This document shows positions 34,141 through 41,217 of a stretch of DNA of 44,017 nt, piece after piece. Source of the DNA: an uncultured Clostridia bacterium (lineage in GTDB: Bacteria; Bacillota; Clostridia; TANB77; CAG-508); NCBI GenBank assembly GCA_934148985.1, contig CAKPDO010000008.1, positions 1-44,017 on the forward strand, in the 5' to 3' direction. Position 1 is the stretch's first letter, and each line of letters opens with the position of its first letter. Position numbers and translations under genes: made by a program. The notes beneath the pieces are model-generated. The model searched no databases. It was not told where the DNA came from and saw only the letters and a list, made by a program, of their open reading frames with translations.

Positions 34141-35119
34141 TATGTGCTCCTTCTATATTTTTATTGGCATATAAAAAACTTAAATTACTATATGCTCTTT
34201 GTTCAAAAGATTCTTTTTTAACTTGTTTTTGCAAATCTTTTGTATCTTTTGTTTGTTTTTTTCTTTGTTCTAAGAATTCATTTACTTGTGCTGGAGTTCT
34301 TAAATTTCTTTCATTCCAGTCTTTTATTACATTATTTATATACTCAAAACTTGGTGTAGATTGAAGTGTTGTTCTTTTTAAAGCAATTTCTATTATAGAA
34401 AAATCATATTTATATACATTTACCCAATTTTCAATATATGCTTCTTCATACTGTGTCAATCCATTTCTTCTACCTAACTTTTTCGCAATTTCTTTCTTTA
34501 TCTTCATAAGCTTATCTTGCAAGGTATAATATGCTTCCAAGTCATCAATATTTTTGATTTTGTTTAATCCCCAAGCTTCCGCAACGGCTTGTACATAATT
34601 TTTATGCAATGCTGATTTATTATAGCAATAGTCAAAAAGATTTATCATTACCTGTTCATCAAATCCAAATTTATCCATCCAAGTATCTATATCTGAATAC
34701 CAAGTTGGACCCATAACACCTTGAAAATACTTATTATTCAAGTATTCTATTAATCGTATTCTTTCTTTATTTTGCTCATTTTTTTCAATTTTCTCTTTGC
34801 TTTGCTCAATTTTCAAGTTATATAAATTATTTAGAGTTTTCTGTTGTAAATCTACAATTTCGAATCCTTGTGTTTTTCTAAAAATTAGCTCTTCTTTTTC
34901 TAAATATTTTATTCCCTCATTTATCGCATTTATAGGAAGCGCAAGCTTTCTTGATAAATCATTTATACCTATCTCTCCATTATATTTTGATAAAAATACT
35001 AAATATAAATATATTTTCAAATAATCTCCTGGTATATTGCTTAAATGTTCCGCAAAAAATATATTTGGTATTTCAGTTGTTTCAAAAAGCATTGCTTTTC
35101 CAGTTTGTTCTAGTTTCAT
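34130..35119 (-). CDS. DnaD-domain primosome protein
   Basis: A 329-residue replication-initiation protein. The N-terminal winged-helix region (about 1-90) includes NDLSRKLALPINAINEGI. Two DnaD/DnaB2-type helical domains follow, the second ending with YINNVIKDWNERNLRTPAQVNEFL, close to the family YxxxIxxxW signature. It should help load the helicase with the DnaC/DnaI-like protein encoded next. It is downstream of the type IV secretion-like genes with a gap of about 97 bp, apparently in one transcript. Confidence 0.88.
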   Translation of the reverse strand: MKLEQTGKAMLFETTEIPNIFFAEHLSNIPGDYLKIYLYLVFLSKYNGEIGINDLSRKLALPINAINEGIKYLEKEELIFRKTQGFEIVDLQQKTLNNLYNLKIEQSKEKIEKNEQNKERIRLIEYLNNKYFQGVMGPTWYSDIDTWMDKFGFDEQVMINLFDYCYNKSALHKNYVQAVAEAWGLNKIKNIDDLEAYYTLQDKLMKIKKEIAKKLGRRNGLTQYEEAYIENWVNVYKYDFSIIEIALKRTTLQSTPSFEYINNVIKDWNERNLRTPAQVNEFLEQRKKQTKDTKDLQKQVKKESFEQRAYSNLSFLYANKNIEGAHNGN

Positions 35120-35216
35120 ATCTCATCAACTCCATCTGACAAATTATATCATTATTCTATATTTTTTCAAATGTGAAATTTGATAATAAAATCAGAAAAT
35201 CGGAGAAATAACTATT

Positions 35217-35507
35217 TTATTTACTATAAAAAAGCAATTTCGGTTTTATTATAAACTTTGACATATAAATCAAAACACTTATCAAACTATCTCCATTAAC
35301 TCCTATTATACTAAATATTATCATTGGAAAGCATAGCATTATAAACAGAAAAATTTTAACATTTATGCTATTAAAGATCGCATTTAAAGCTAAAAATACA
35401 ATTCCAGCCCATATCAAATTTAAAATCGCTGTTTGATAATCCATTATTCCTAATATTTTAAAGTTAAACCTATAATTTTGTGGAAATATAAATTTCATTT
35501 TATCCAT
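35217..35507 (-). CDS. PrgI-like small membrane protein (VirB3 position)
   Basis: A 96-residue protein with two membrane segments (about 27-46 and 48-68). The N-terminal FPQNYRFNFKILGIMDYQTA resembles PrgI-family proteins of Gram-positive type IV secretion systems, which fill the VirB3 position. It lies 26 bp after the VirB6-like gene. In conjugative systems a VirB4 ATPase gene normally follows; here DnaD follows instead. Family assignment is by pattern only. Confidence 0.6.
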   Translation of the reverse strand: MDKMKFIFPQNYRFNFKILGIMDYQTAILNLIWAGIVFLALNAIFNSINVKIFLFIMLCFPMIIFSIIGVNGDSLISVLIYMSKFIIKPKLLFYSK

Positions 35508-35533
35508 ATCCTTTCAGTTATTTTACTGTTCTA

Positions 35534-36412
35534 TTACTTTGAAAAAGATTTTAAACTACTAATTCCGGACTGAACTGTTGTAGAAATTCCCCCAAAAAGT
35601 TCTCTCACAATAGAATTAGCCCTTATTAGAGCATATATCCCTCCAATGTAAATAAACTTATTCACAAGATTTTCTTTAGAGTAATCCATAGAAAACAGTA
35701 GTAGTAAAACAATTGATACAATCAATTGTATAAACAATAAAGAAAATAAACTTCTATACCATGATTTAAAAAAGTGTGCCGTATAATTCGTAGTCAAAGA
35801 TAAAAAAGCAAATGGCGAAAGAAGTATAAAAACTTTTATCAATACATATCTTAACGAATATGAAAACACTAAATTAAGTAATGATATTGTCAGTGTTCCC
35901 TTTATCAAACCATCTAAAGAAAATACATCTATGTCATTTTGGTTTATTGATAAATTATTATTTATTTCACTTATCAAACCTTTAAAGCATATATTTTTTC
36001 CCCACAAATCTTCTCCAATTCCTTTTATTAAATTACACACATTATTATTTAAATCTAAAATTTGTTCTATTATAAAAAACGAACAATTCATACATATTCC
36101 AAAAATAATGCATTTAAAAACAAATTGAAATGGATTTTCTGCTTTTTCATACGAAAAATTAGAAAGCATATACCTTACTGCATAATACATCAAAATCCCT
36201 ATAAGTAAGGAATTTGCAATTAACAATATTCCATTTGCCGTAGATGAGCCAAATAATTTGCTAAAATATTTGTCATTTAAAATATTTTTATTTACAAAAA
36301 CTAAATCATCTAAAACTCCATATAAATTGTCATCTACCGAAGAAAATAGATTTCCAAGTATAGTATTTATTGTGTCTATTATACTGTTTGAAATTTCTGC
36401 ACTATTTTCCAA
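35534..36412 (-). CDS. VirB6/TrbL-like polytopic membrane protein
   Basis: A 292-residue protein with about six membrane segments and an N-terminal outward region (MENSAEISNSIIDTINTILG). Size, hydrophobic pattern and position match VirB6/TrbL inner-membrane channel proteins. It starts 13 bp after the VirB2-like gene. The C-terminal tail is Ser/Gly-rich, ending SGISSLKSFSK. Confidence 0.68.
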   Translation of the reverse strand: MENSAEISNSIIDTINTILGNLFSSVDDNLYGVLDDLVFVNKNILNDKYFSKLFGSSTANGILLIANSLLIGILMYYAVRYMLSNFSYEKAENPFQFVFKCIIFGICMNCSFFIIEQILDLNNNVCNLIKGIGEDLWGKNICFKGLISEINNNLSINQNDIDVFSLDGLIKGTLTISLLNLVFSYSLRYVLIKVFILLSPFAFLSLTTNYTAHFFKSWYRSLFSLLFIQLIVSIVLLLLFSMDYSKENLVNKFIYIGGIYALIRANSIVRELFGGISTTVQSGISSLKSFSK

Positions 36413-36425
36413 TACATCACATCCC

Positions 36426-36782
36426 TTATATTAGTGATTGTATAGCTGATAAAACCAAATCTATTGCTAAAATAAAGACATATGAAAATAAAGCTGTTTT
36501 GACAAGTTTTTTTCCTGTTCTTATTTTTTCTTCATCTCCCAAACTAAATTTTTGCATGAATAAACCAGAACCAACAGCAACTGCTGCCATTGGAGTTGCA
36601 AGTTTAATAAGCCATGATTCTATATTTTGAAATGCTTTTTCTAAAGTTGATATAAGTTTCGGTGTTCCTAGGCAAAATCCCTCACCTATTAGCACAAAAT
36701 TAATCAATACTAATGCTAAAATTAATGTAAATATTATAAAAAATTTTCTTTTTTTCTTTATAATTCTCCCTCCTTTTCCCAC
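36426..36782 (-). CDS. VirB2/TrbC pilin-like protein
   Basis: A 118-residue protein with a Lys/Arg-rich start, a signal-like hydrophobic segment (about 13-35), and two more membrane segments (about 58-76 and 95-115) flanking a short charged loop (GDEEKIRTGKK). This is the architecture of VirB2/TrbC-type pilins. It overlaps the end of the VirD4-like gene by 25 bp and is followed by the VirB6-like gene. Confidence 0.65.
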   Translation of the reverse strand: MGKGGRIIKKKRKFFIIFTLILALVLINFVLIGEGFCLGTPKLISTLEKAFQNIESWLIKLATPMAAVAVGSGLFMQKFSLGDEEKIRTGKKLVKTALFSYVFILAIDLVLSAIQSLI

Positions 36783-38434
36783 AAAAAGTACGGATACATT
36801 CCTACTTTTGTCGGCTTTAAAATTCTATTTCCATCTGACAAAAAACAAAGCGAATTAAAAGTTTCCAATTCTTGCGTGAAAAAATTCGTATCATAAACAT
36901 AATCATTTTGTGTATATATATTTAAACTTTCCGATATACTTGAATCTTTATTTATTAAAGACTTAGTTAAATAATTATATTTCGTTTGTTTTGCACTTTC
37001 AGATATATTTTTTGAAACTTTCTCTTTATCTTCTTTCCCTAGTTGTTTTTGTGCCTCTTCAATTGTAAAAATATCATCTGTTCTAAACCATATTTTGTTT
37101 ATTAAATTTTGACAAATTACCTTTACAGATGTTTCATCTCTTAAAGTATTCTTCAAAGAGGAATAACTTTGTGTACTTACAATATTTATACATTTTGCTT
37201 CTCTACTTAAAGCAAAAAAATCACTATCTGTTTTTGTTACATACTCTGCATATTCATCACATATAAAAGCTGTTACTCTTTGTTTTCCTTTGTTTAAACT
37301 CTTCATAATTTCAGTTTGAAAATCTAGCTTTAAATATGCCGCAATTATTTTTGATAAGTTTTTATATTCAGCTATATTCATATTCAAAACTACAATTTTT
37401 CCATTTCTAATTACATCTTCAAATCCTAAAAATGTTAATCCTTCTTTTTCTGGACTAAAAGTTTTTAGAACCTCATAATCAGATATAAATGTATTTGTAA
37501 TCCTTGTTATTTCAGATTTTAAAATACTTGACGTTCTCTGGTCTAAACTTTCAAACTCTCTTTCAAAAAAATTTAATGCCATATTAAGCTCATAGATTTG
37601 TTTAATTTCCAATTTGTTTAAAGTAAATAATTCTCTTAATTTCTCTATTTTTTCCTTATAGTAATCTTGTATTGTAATTAGCTTATGTATTTCTGAAAAC
37701 GTTACATATCCATCATTATATAATCTACACAATTTTATCGCTTCTGCTAAAATCTGCTCTGCTTTATCAAGCCAATAGCTTTCCGAATTATTCTCTGAAA
37801 ATAGTTCTAATATTGTCCTAAGTCTATTAGCAAGTACAATTGGCTTTAATTCTGGCTTGTGCAAAGGATTGTATGTTATATTTGAATTTAATTCAATCAC
37901 AATTAAATCATTTTTTAAATTATATTTTTCTACATAATTTCTTACTTGGTTATAGTAATTTCCCTTTACATCTAAAATTAACATTCCTATTTTTTTATCA
38001 GGATTTAAATAATTATATTTTATAAGTTGTCTAGTAAATGGATACATCGCTGAACTTGTCTTTCCTGACCCTATAGTTCCTGTTATTAGAAAATTTTGAA
38101 ATAATCCAGATTGTGGTATATAGATTTGCTCGCTTGTTTTTTTATTCACTCCTATTAGTAAATTTAATTTTTCTATATCTTCTACTTTTCTTTTAGTATA
38201 TTTCTTATTTTCCTTTTTCTGAGTTGGAATTTTGTTAAATATTAAATTACTGCATATTATATTTGATGTTAAAAATGTTGTTATATAAAATATTTTTATA
38301 TACTTCCATAAATCCCCATTTTTTTCACATATATCAAATGGTTTTATTCCATATGTTATTATTACTTCTGTTGCTGAAAATATCGGATTTAGCCTTTTCA
38401 AGATTAACAGAACACTTGCACATAATACAATCAT
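36758..38434 (-). CDS. Second VirD4/TraG-type ATPase
   Basis: A 558-residue protein with a weak N-terminal membrane region (hydrophobic at about 1-10 and 50-66) and an ATPase. Walker A is ITGTIGSGKTSSAM and Walker B is FICDEYAEYVT. The domain with NIVSTQSYSSLKNTL matches the TraG/TraD C-terminal region. It is shorter than and different from the 668-residue VirD4 at 4186. It leads a cluster with VirB2-, VirB6- and PrgI-like genes. The ATG at 38434 has only a poor AAAGAG site, so the exact start is uncertain. Confidence 0.85.
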   Translation of the reverse strand: MIVLCASVLLILKRLNPIFSATEVIITYGIKPFDICEKNGDLWKYIKIFYITTFLTSNIICSNLIFNKIPTQKKENKKYTKRKVEDIEKLNLLIGVNKKTSEQIYIPQSGLFQNFLITGTIGSGKTSSAMYPFTRQLIKYNYLNPDKKIGMLILDVKGNYYNQVRNYVEKYNLKNDLIVIELNSNITYNPLHKPELKPIVLANRLRTILELFSENNSESYWLDKAEQILAEAIKLCRLYNDGYVTFSEIHKLITIQDYYKEKIEKLRELFTLNKLEIKQIYELNMALNFFEREFESLDQRTSSILKSEITRITNTFISDYEVLKTFSPEKEGLTFLGFEDVIRNGKIVVLNMNIAEYKNLSKIIAAYLKLDFQTEIMKSLNKGKQRVTAFICDEYAEYVTKTDSDFFALSREAKCINIVSTQSYSSLKNTLRDETSVKVICQNLINKIWFRTDDIFTIEEAQKQLGKEDKEKVSKNISESAKQTKYNYLTKSLINKDSSISESLNIYTQNDYVYDTNFFTQELETFNSLCFLSDGNRILKPTKVGMYPYFLWEKEGEL

Positions 38435-38451
38435 ACAAAATATTACTCTTT

Positions 38452-38631
38452 TTATGGCATATCATCTCTTTTTTCTAGATACGTATTTTCTTCTTTTATT
38501 TTCAATTTTATCCCTTGTTTATTTTGAAATATTTTGGAATCTAAATAATTATACATTGTATAAAATGTTATAAAAAAATTAATAATAAGTGTTATAAAGA
38601 AAAAATTAATTTGTTTATTTATTTTTTTCAC
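38452..38631 (-). CDS. Possible 59-residue membrane protein heading the secretion-like cluster
   Basis: An open frame with one membrane segment (KQINFFFITLIINFFITF) and a charged tail, ending 17 bp before the VirD4-like gene. The only upstream start is a GTG at 38631 that lies within a ribosome-site-like sequence AAGGCGGTG; the codon at ideal spacing is ATA. No family recognised. It could be a true small gene with a non-standard start or just the 5' leader. Confidence 0.4.
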   Translation of the reverse strand: MKKINKQINFFFITLIINFFITFYTMYNYLDSKIFQNKQGIKLKIKEENTYLEKRDDMP

Positions 38632-38724
38632 CGCCTTTTTTTAATCATTTAAGACAAAAATATTTAGACTTTTATTTTTTGTGCATTTTTGCACTAAATA
38701 GCTTTGAAATAACCCACGAAAAGA

Positions 38725-38753
38725 ATATTAGCACTTTTTTGACATTTTGTCTA
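38725..38753 (-). promoter_or_regulatory. Promoter of the secretion-like/DnaD/DnaC unit
   Basis: TAGACA (38753-38748), 17 nt, TAATAT (38730-38725). The predicted 5' UTR of about 90 nt contains a small GTGC/GCAC hairpin. No other gene is seen in 38640-38834, and I find no convincing rightward promoter for the DUF1858 gene. Confidence 0.5.
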
Positions 38754-38834
38754 TACTTTTTTGAAAATTTGTGTTAAAATATTTTTGTGATTAAAATTTC
38801 GATATTTTATTATCAATATTAAAGGAGGTTTATT

Positions 38835-39020
38835 ATGAATTTTAACAAAGATACTTTAATTGGTGAAATTTTGGAAATTGCACCTGAAAAAGCTGATATC
38901 CTATTAGATATGGGTATGCACTGTCTATCTTGCCCAGCTTCACAACAAGAAACTCTTGAAGAAGCTTGTGATGTTCACGGCATTGATGTTGATGAAGTTT
39001 TAGAAAAATTGAATGCATAA
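38835..39020 (+). CDS. DUF1858 redox-disulfide domain protein
   Basis: A 61-residue protein that is a single DUF1858 (ScdA N-terminal-like) domain: DTLIGEILEIAPEKADILLD, then the CxxC pair Cys30-Cys33 in MHCLSCPASQQETL, and HGIDVDEVLEKLN. Such domains occur in proteins linked to redox and iron-sulfur or hybrid-cluster chemistry; the precise role of the stand-alone form is unknown. AAAGGAGG precedes the ATG. Confidence 0.92.
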   Translation: MNFNKDTLIGEILEIAPEKADILLDMGMHCLSCPASQQETLEEACDVHGIDVDEVLEKLNA

Positions 39021-39051
39021 AAAAATTTTTTTATAATTTTTCAAAAAACTA

Positions 39052-39080
39052 TTGACAAAGTAGTCGAAATATAGTATTAT
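39052..39080 (+). promoter_or_regulatory. Promoter of the tRNA cluster
   Basis: TTGACA (39052-39057), 17 nt, TATTAT (39075-39080), about 33 nt before tRNA-Lys. Confidence 0.85.
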
Positions 39081-39112
39081 AATATCGTTCTGTTTGCAGA
39101 CAGGCAACAGAC

Positions 39113-39188
39113 GGGCTATTAGCTCAGGTGGTAGAGCACTTGACTTTTAATCAAGTTGTCCCGCGTTCGAGTCGCGGATAGCTCACCA
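39113..39188 (+). tRNA. tRNA-Lys (anticodon TTT)
   Basis: A 76-nt cloverleaf: acceptor GGGCTAT/ATAGCTC, anticodon stem CTTGA/TCAAG with loop CTTTTAA, T-loop TTCGAGT and encoded CCA. Confidence 0.98.
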
Positions 39189-39196
39189 ATATATTA

Positions 39197-39230
39197 AAAT
39201 GAATATTAAAGCAAAATTTAATATTCATTT
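39197..39230 (+). other. Hairpin between tRNA-Lys and tRNA-Glu
   Basis: A perfect 14-bp stem (39197-39210 / 39217-39230) followed by two more T. It looks like a partial terminator or a processing spacer, which could lower transcription of the downstream tRNAs. Confidence 0.6.
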
Positions 39231-39236
39231 TTGTAT

Positions 39237-39311
39237 GGCCCCTTGGTCAAGAGGTTAAGACATCGCCCTTTCACGGCGGAGACATGGGTTCAATTCCCGT
39301 AGGGGTCACCA
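39237..39311 (+). tRNA. tRNA-Glu (anticodon TTC)
   Basis: A 75-nt cloverleaf: acceptor GGCCCCT/AGGGGTC, anticodon loop CTTTCAC, T-arm ATGGG TTCAATT CCCGT and encoded CCA. Confidence 0.98.
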
Positions 39312-39325
39312 TTTAAATTTAATAT

Positions 39326-39644
39326 GCCACTTTAGCTCAGCTGGTAGAGCAACTGACTTGTGGGATAGATAAACTCTAACGTTTATTTTGAACTATCTTG
39401 CACCTTTATAAGGAAACTTGTAAAGTGGACATCGCTAATTCGGGGAAGACTAAATATCTAATCTATATGTTAATCCCGAGCTAGGAAAGAAATTTCCGAG
39501 TGTAGAGACTTTATACGATGTACCTAAAGCATCAGCTATGGTAAAGAGAAAGTCCAGACTACAAACATAAAATATTTTATGGCAATGAAAATTGTGGTGG
39601 TATGAATCAGTAGGTCGTCCGTTCAAATCGGACAAGTGGCTCCA
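39326..39644 (+). tRNA. tRNA-Thr (anticodon TGT), split by a group I intron
   Basis: Exon 1 is 39326-39361 and exon 2 is 39605-39644. Joined they make a 76-nt tRNA: acceptor GCCACTT/AAGTGGC, D-arm GCTC/GAGC, anticodon stem ACTGA/TCAGT, loop CTTGTAA with anticodon TGT, T-arm GTCCG TTCAAAT CGGAC, discriminator T and CCA. All stems pair perfectly. The intron sits between positions 36 and 37. It is the third tRNA of a Lys-Glu-Thr unit. Confidence 0.95.
39362..39604 (+). ncRNA. Group I self-splicing intron (243 nt, no ORF) in tRNA-Thr
   Basis: The catalytic core can be drawn by hand. P1: exon bases UGU pair with GCA of the guide at 39400-39402, with the conserved U-G pair (39361-39400) at the 5' splice site, extended by GATAG/CTATC. 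P3: ACATCG (39429-39434) with CGATGT (39516-39521). P4: TCGGG with CCCGA, inside P/Q elements AATTCGGGGAAG and AATCCCGAGC. P6: GGAAA/TTTCC. P7: GACTTT (39507-39512) with AAAGTC (39549-39554), the guanosine-binding helix. P8: ACC/GGT. A CAAT-GAAA-ATTG hairpin with a GNRA loop lies near the 3' end. The intron ends in G (39604). No homing endonuclease is encoded. Confidence 0.95.
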
Positions 39645-39651
39645 GTATTGT

Positions 39652-39690
39652 CAATAGTTTTGAGAAAACTCTTAATTGTTGGCTTTTTTT
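39652..39690 (+). terminator. Probable terminator of the tRNA cluster
   Basis: A small hairpin AGTTTT/AAAACT (39656-39661 / 39665-39670), with further weak pairing, is followed by eight T at 39683-39690. Confidence 0.5.
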
Positions 39691-39714
39691 ATGTTTTAAA
39701 TTCAGGTGATAATT

Positions 39715-39789
39715 ATGTTATGTTTAAATTGTAAATCTATTATAAATAATAAAAATAAATATTGTTCAAATAAAGGAGAAAATCAATGA
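39715..39789 (+). CDS. 24-residue Cys-containing micro-ORF coupled to the SDR gene
   Basis: Encodes MLCLNCKSIINNKNKYCSNK and four more residues. AGGTGA precedes the ATG. Its TGA overlaps the next gene's ATG (ATGA), suggesting coupled translation. The CxxC plus CSNKGE pattern looks like a zinc ribbon cut short, with the fourth Cys replaced by Lys. It may be a leader ORF or a relic. Confidence 0.4.
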   Translation: MLCLNCKSIINNKNKYCSNKGENQ

Positions 39790-40523
39790 ATGTTCAAAAA
39801 GCAATCCTAATATCAGGTGCATCAAAAGGAATTGGTAAAGAAACAGCAATTCATCTTGCCAAATCAGGCTACACAGTAATTGCAAACTACAACCATTCCC
39901 ATGAAGAAGCTATCAAAATGCAAAATGAATTAAAAAAAGAAAATATAAATATCGACATATATAAAGCCGATGTATCAAAAGCAACAGAAATACAGCAAAT
40001 GACAGATTATGTTTTAAGCAAATACAAAAAAATTGATGTTCTAATAAATAATGCCGGAATATCTCAAACCAAACTGTTTACAGACATAACGGATGAAGAC
40101 TGGAATATGATGATAAACAACAACTTATATTCATGTTTCAAGTTAACTCAAAACGTTTTGCCAAATATGATACACAATAAGTCTGGTTGTATAATAAATA
40201 TTTCATCAATGTGGGGACTTGTAGGTTCATCATGCGAAAGCCTATATTCTATAACAAAATCAGGCATAGATGCAATGACAAAATCTCTAGCAAAAGAACT
40301 AGGTCCATCTGGAATTAGAGTAAATTCAATTGCTCCTGGGTTTATAAATACGCAAATGAACAGCTGTTACTCAAAAGAAGATATCCAAAATATAATAGAT
40401 GAAACCCCACTTGAAAAAGTTGGGCAACCCATTGATATTGCTAAATGCATAAAATGGCTAATTGAAGACAATTTTACAACTGGTCAAATAATTTCTGTTA
40501 ATGGAGGGTTAGTTATAAATTAA
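39786..40523 (+). CDS. Short-chain dehydrogenase/reductase (FabG-like)
   Basis: A 245-residue NAD(P)H-dependent oxidoreductase. The cofactor motif is GASKGIG (11-17), NNAG is at 88-91, and the catalytic Ser (140/141), Tyr154 and Lys158 are in NISS and YSITK. The C-terminal SVNGGLVIN is typical of 3-oxoacyl-ACP reductases. Fatty acid genes are absent nearby, so the substrate is uncertain. GGAG precedes the ATG, which overlaps the micro-ORF stop. Confidence 0.92.
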   Translation: MNVQKAILISGASKGIGKETAIHLAKSGYTVIANYNHSHEEAIKMQNELKKENINIDIYKADVSKATEIQQMTDYVLSKYKKIDVLINNAGISQTKLFTDITDEDWNMMINNNLYSCFKLTQNVLPNMIHNKSGCIINISSMWGLVGSSCESLYSITKSGIDAMTKSLAKELGPSGIRVNSIAPGFINTQMNSCYSKEDIQNIIDETPLEKVGQPIDIAKCIKWLIEDNFTTGQIISVNGGLVIN

Positions 40524-40568
40524 AAAAAGTTATACACATATTGTTTAAAATATGTGTATAACTTTTTT
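40523..40568. terminator. Bidirectional terminator
   Basis: An 18-bp perfect hairpin (40523-40540 / 40551-40568) between the convergent SDR and starch-binding-like genes, with A- and T-runs on both strands. Confidence 0.85.
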
Positions 40569-41037
40569 AGTCTTCATTATTTGCTTTTTTTCTATAATTC
40601 CCAGATATAACTTTAGGTAAATATGTTACTAATTTATATACTGCAAGTTTTATCTTTTTACCCCATATATAAGATTTATTTATTTTTTTCGATATACTCA
40701 TTGATTTAGGTTCATCATCTAGTGCTACTAACTCTTGTGGTGCTTTTTCAAGTTGAAATACATAATTTTTCCCATCATTATTATCCCATTCATCATTGCC
40801 ATTTTTAAAGCATAGTTCTAGACTTTCACCTTGTAACAGTTCTATTTCTGTTTGAAATCCTAACTCTGTTTTTACCATTTCTATATCATTTACATTATTC
40901 CATTGACTACCAAATCCATAATGAACTATAACATTTTGACTGTCATCTTGGTAAAATTTTCCTGTATAAGAAATCTTTACTTTACTATTTTCAATTAACT
41001 TATCTGTATTAAAAAATATATTTTTAGTTAATTCCAT
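40567..41037 (-). CDS. Carbohydrate-binding (CBM25/starch-binding-like) protein
   Basis: A 156-residue protein. Residues about 12-95 match the starch-binding module pattern: YTGKFYQDD, VIVHYGFGSQWNNVNDIEM, ELLQGESLELCFKNG and EWDNNDGKNYVFQL, with the aromatic and WDNN residues of CBM25-like modules. The C-terminal 50 residues are basic. There is no signal peptide and no catalytic domain, so it would be cytoplasmic. ATG 41037 is chosen over the longer open frame because the promoter at 41075-41103 and a GGGAG site lie between. Confidence 0.75.
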   Translation of the reverse strand: MELTKNIFFNTDKLIENSKVKISYTGKFYQDDSQNVIVHYGFGSQWNNVNDIEMVKTELGFQTEIELLQGESLELCFKNGNDEWDNNDGKNYVFQLEKAPQELVALDDEPKSMSISKKINKSYIWGKKIKLAVYKLVTYLPKVISGNYRKKANNED

Positions 41038-41074
41038 TTCACATCTTCTCCCTTTTTGTCTTTTGCTAGCACCA

Positions 41075-41103
41075 ATTATATTATACTTTTTTACAATTAT
41101 CAA
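41075..41103 (-). promoter_or_regulatory. Promoter of the starch-binding-like gene
   Basis: TTGATA (41103-41098), 17 nt, TATAAT (41080-41075), 38 nt before ATG 41037. Confidence 0.75.
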
Positions 41104-41217
41104 GTATTTTTTTAAATTTTTTTCAAAATTTTCCAAATCTACCTTTTTTTCTTCTTTACAAAAAAATTTTTTTATGTTAGTATTTTGTTGAAATCTGTAA
41201 GTAAAAAGAGGTTTATT

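Noticed and set aside
39450..39635. 61-residue leftward ORF after the tRNA-Glu gene
   Set aside because: It lies across the group I intron core and tRNA exon 2; the RNA structure explains the sequence.
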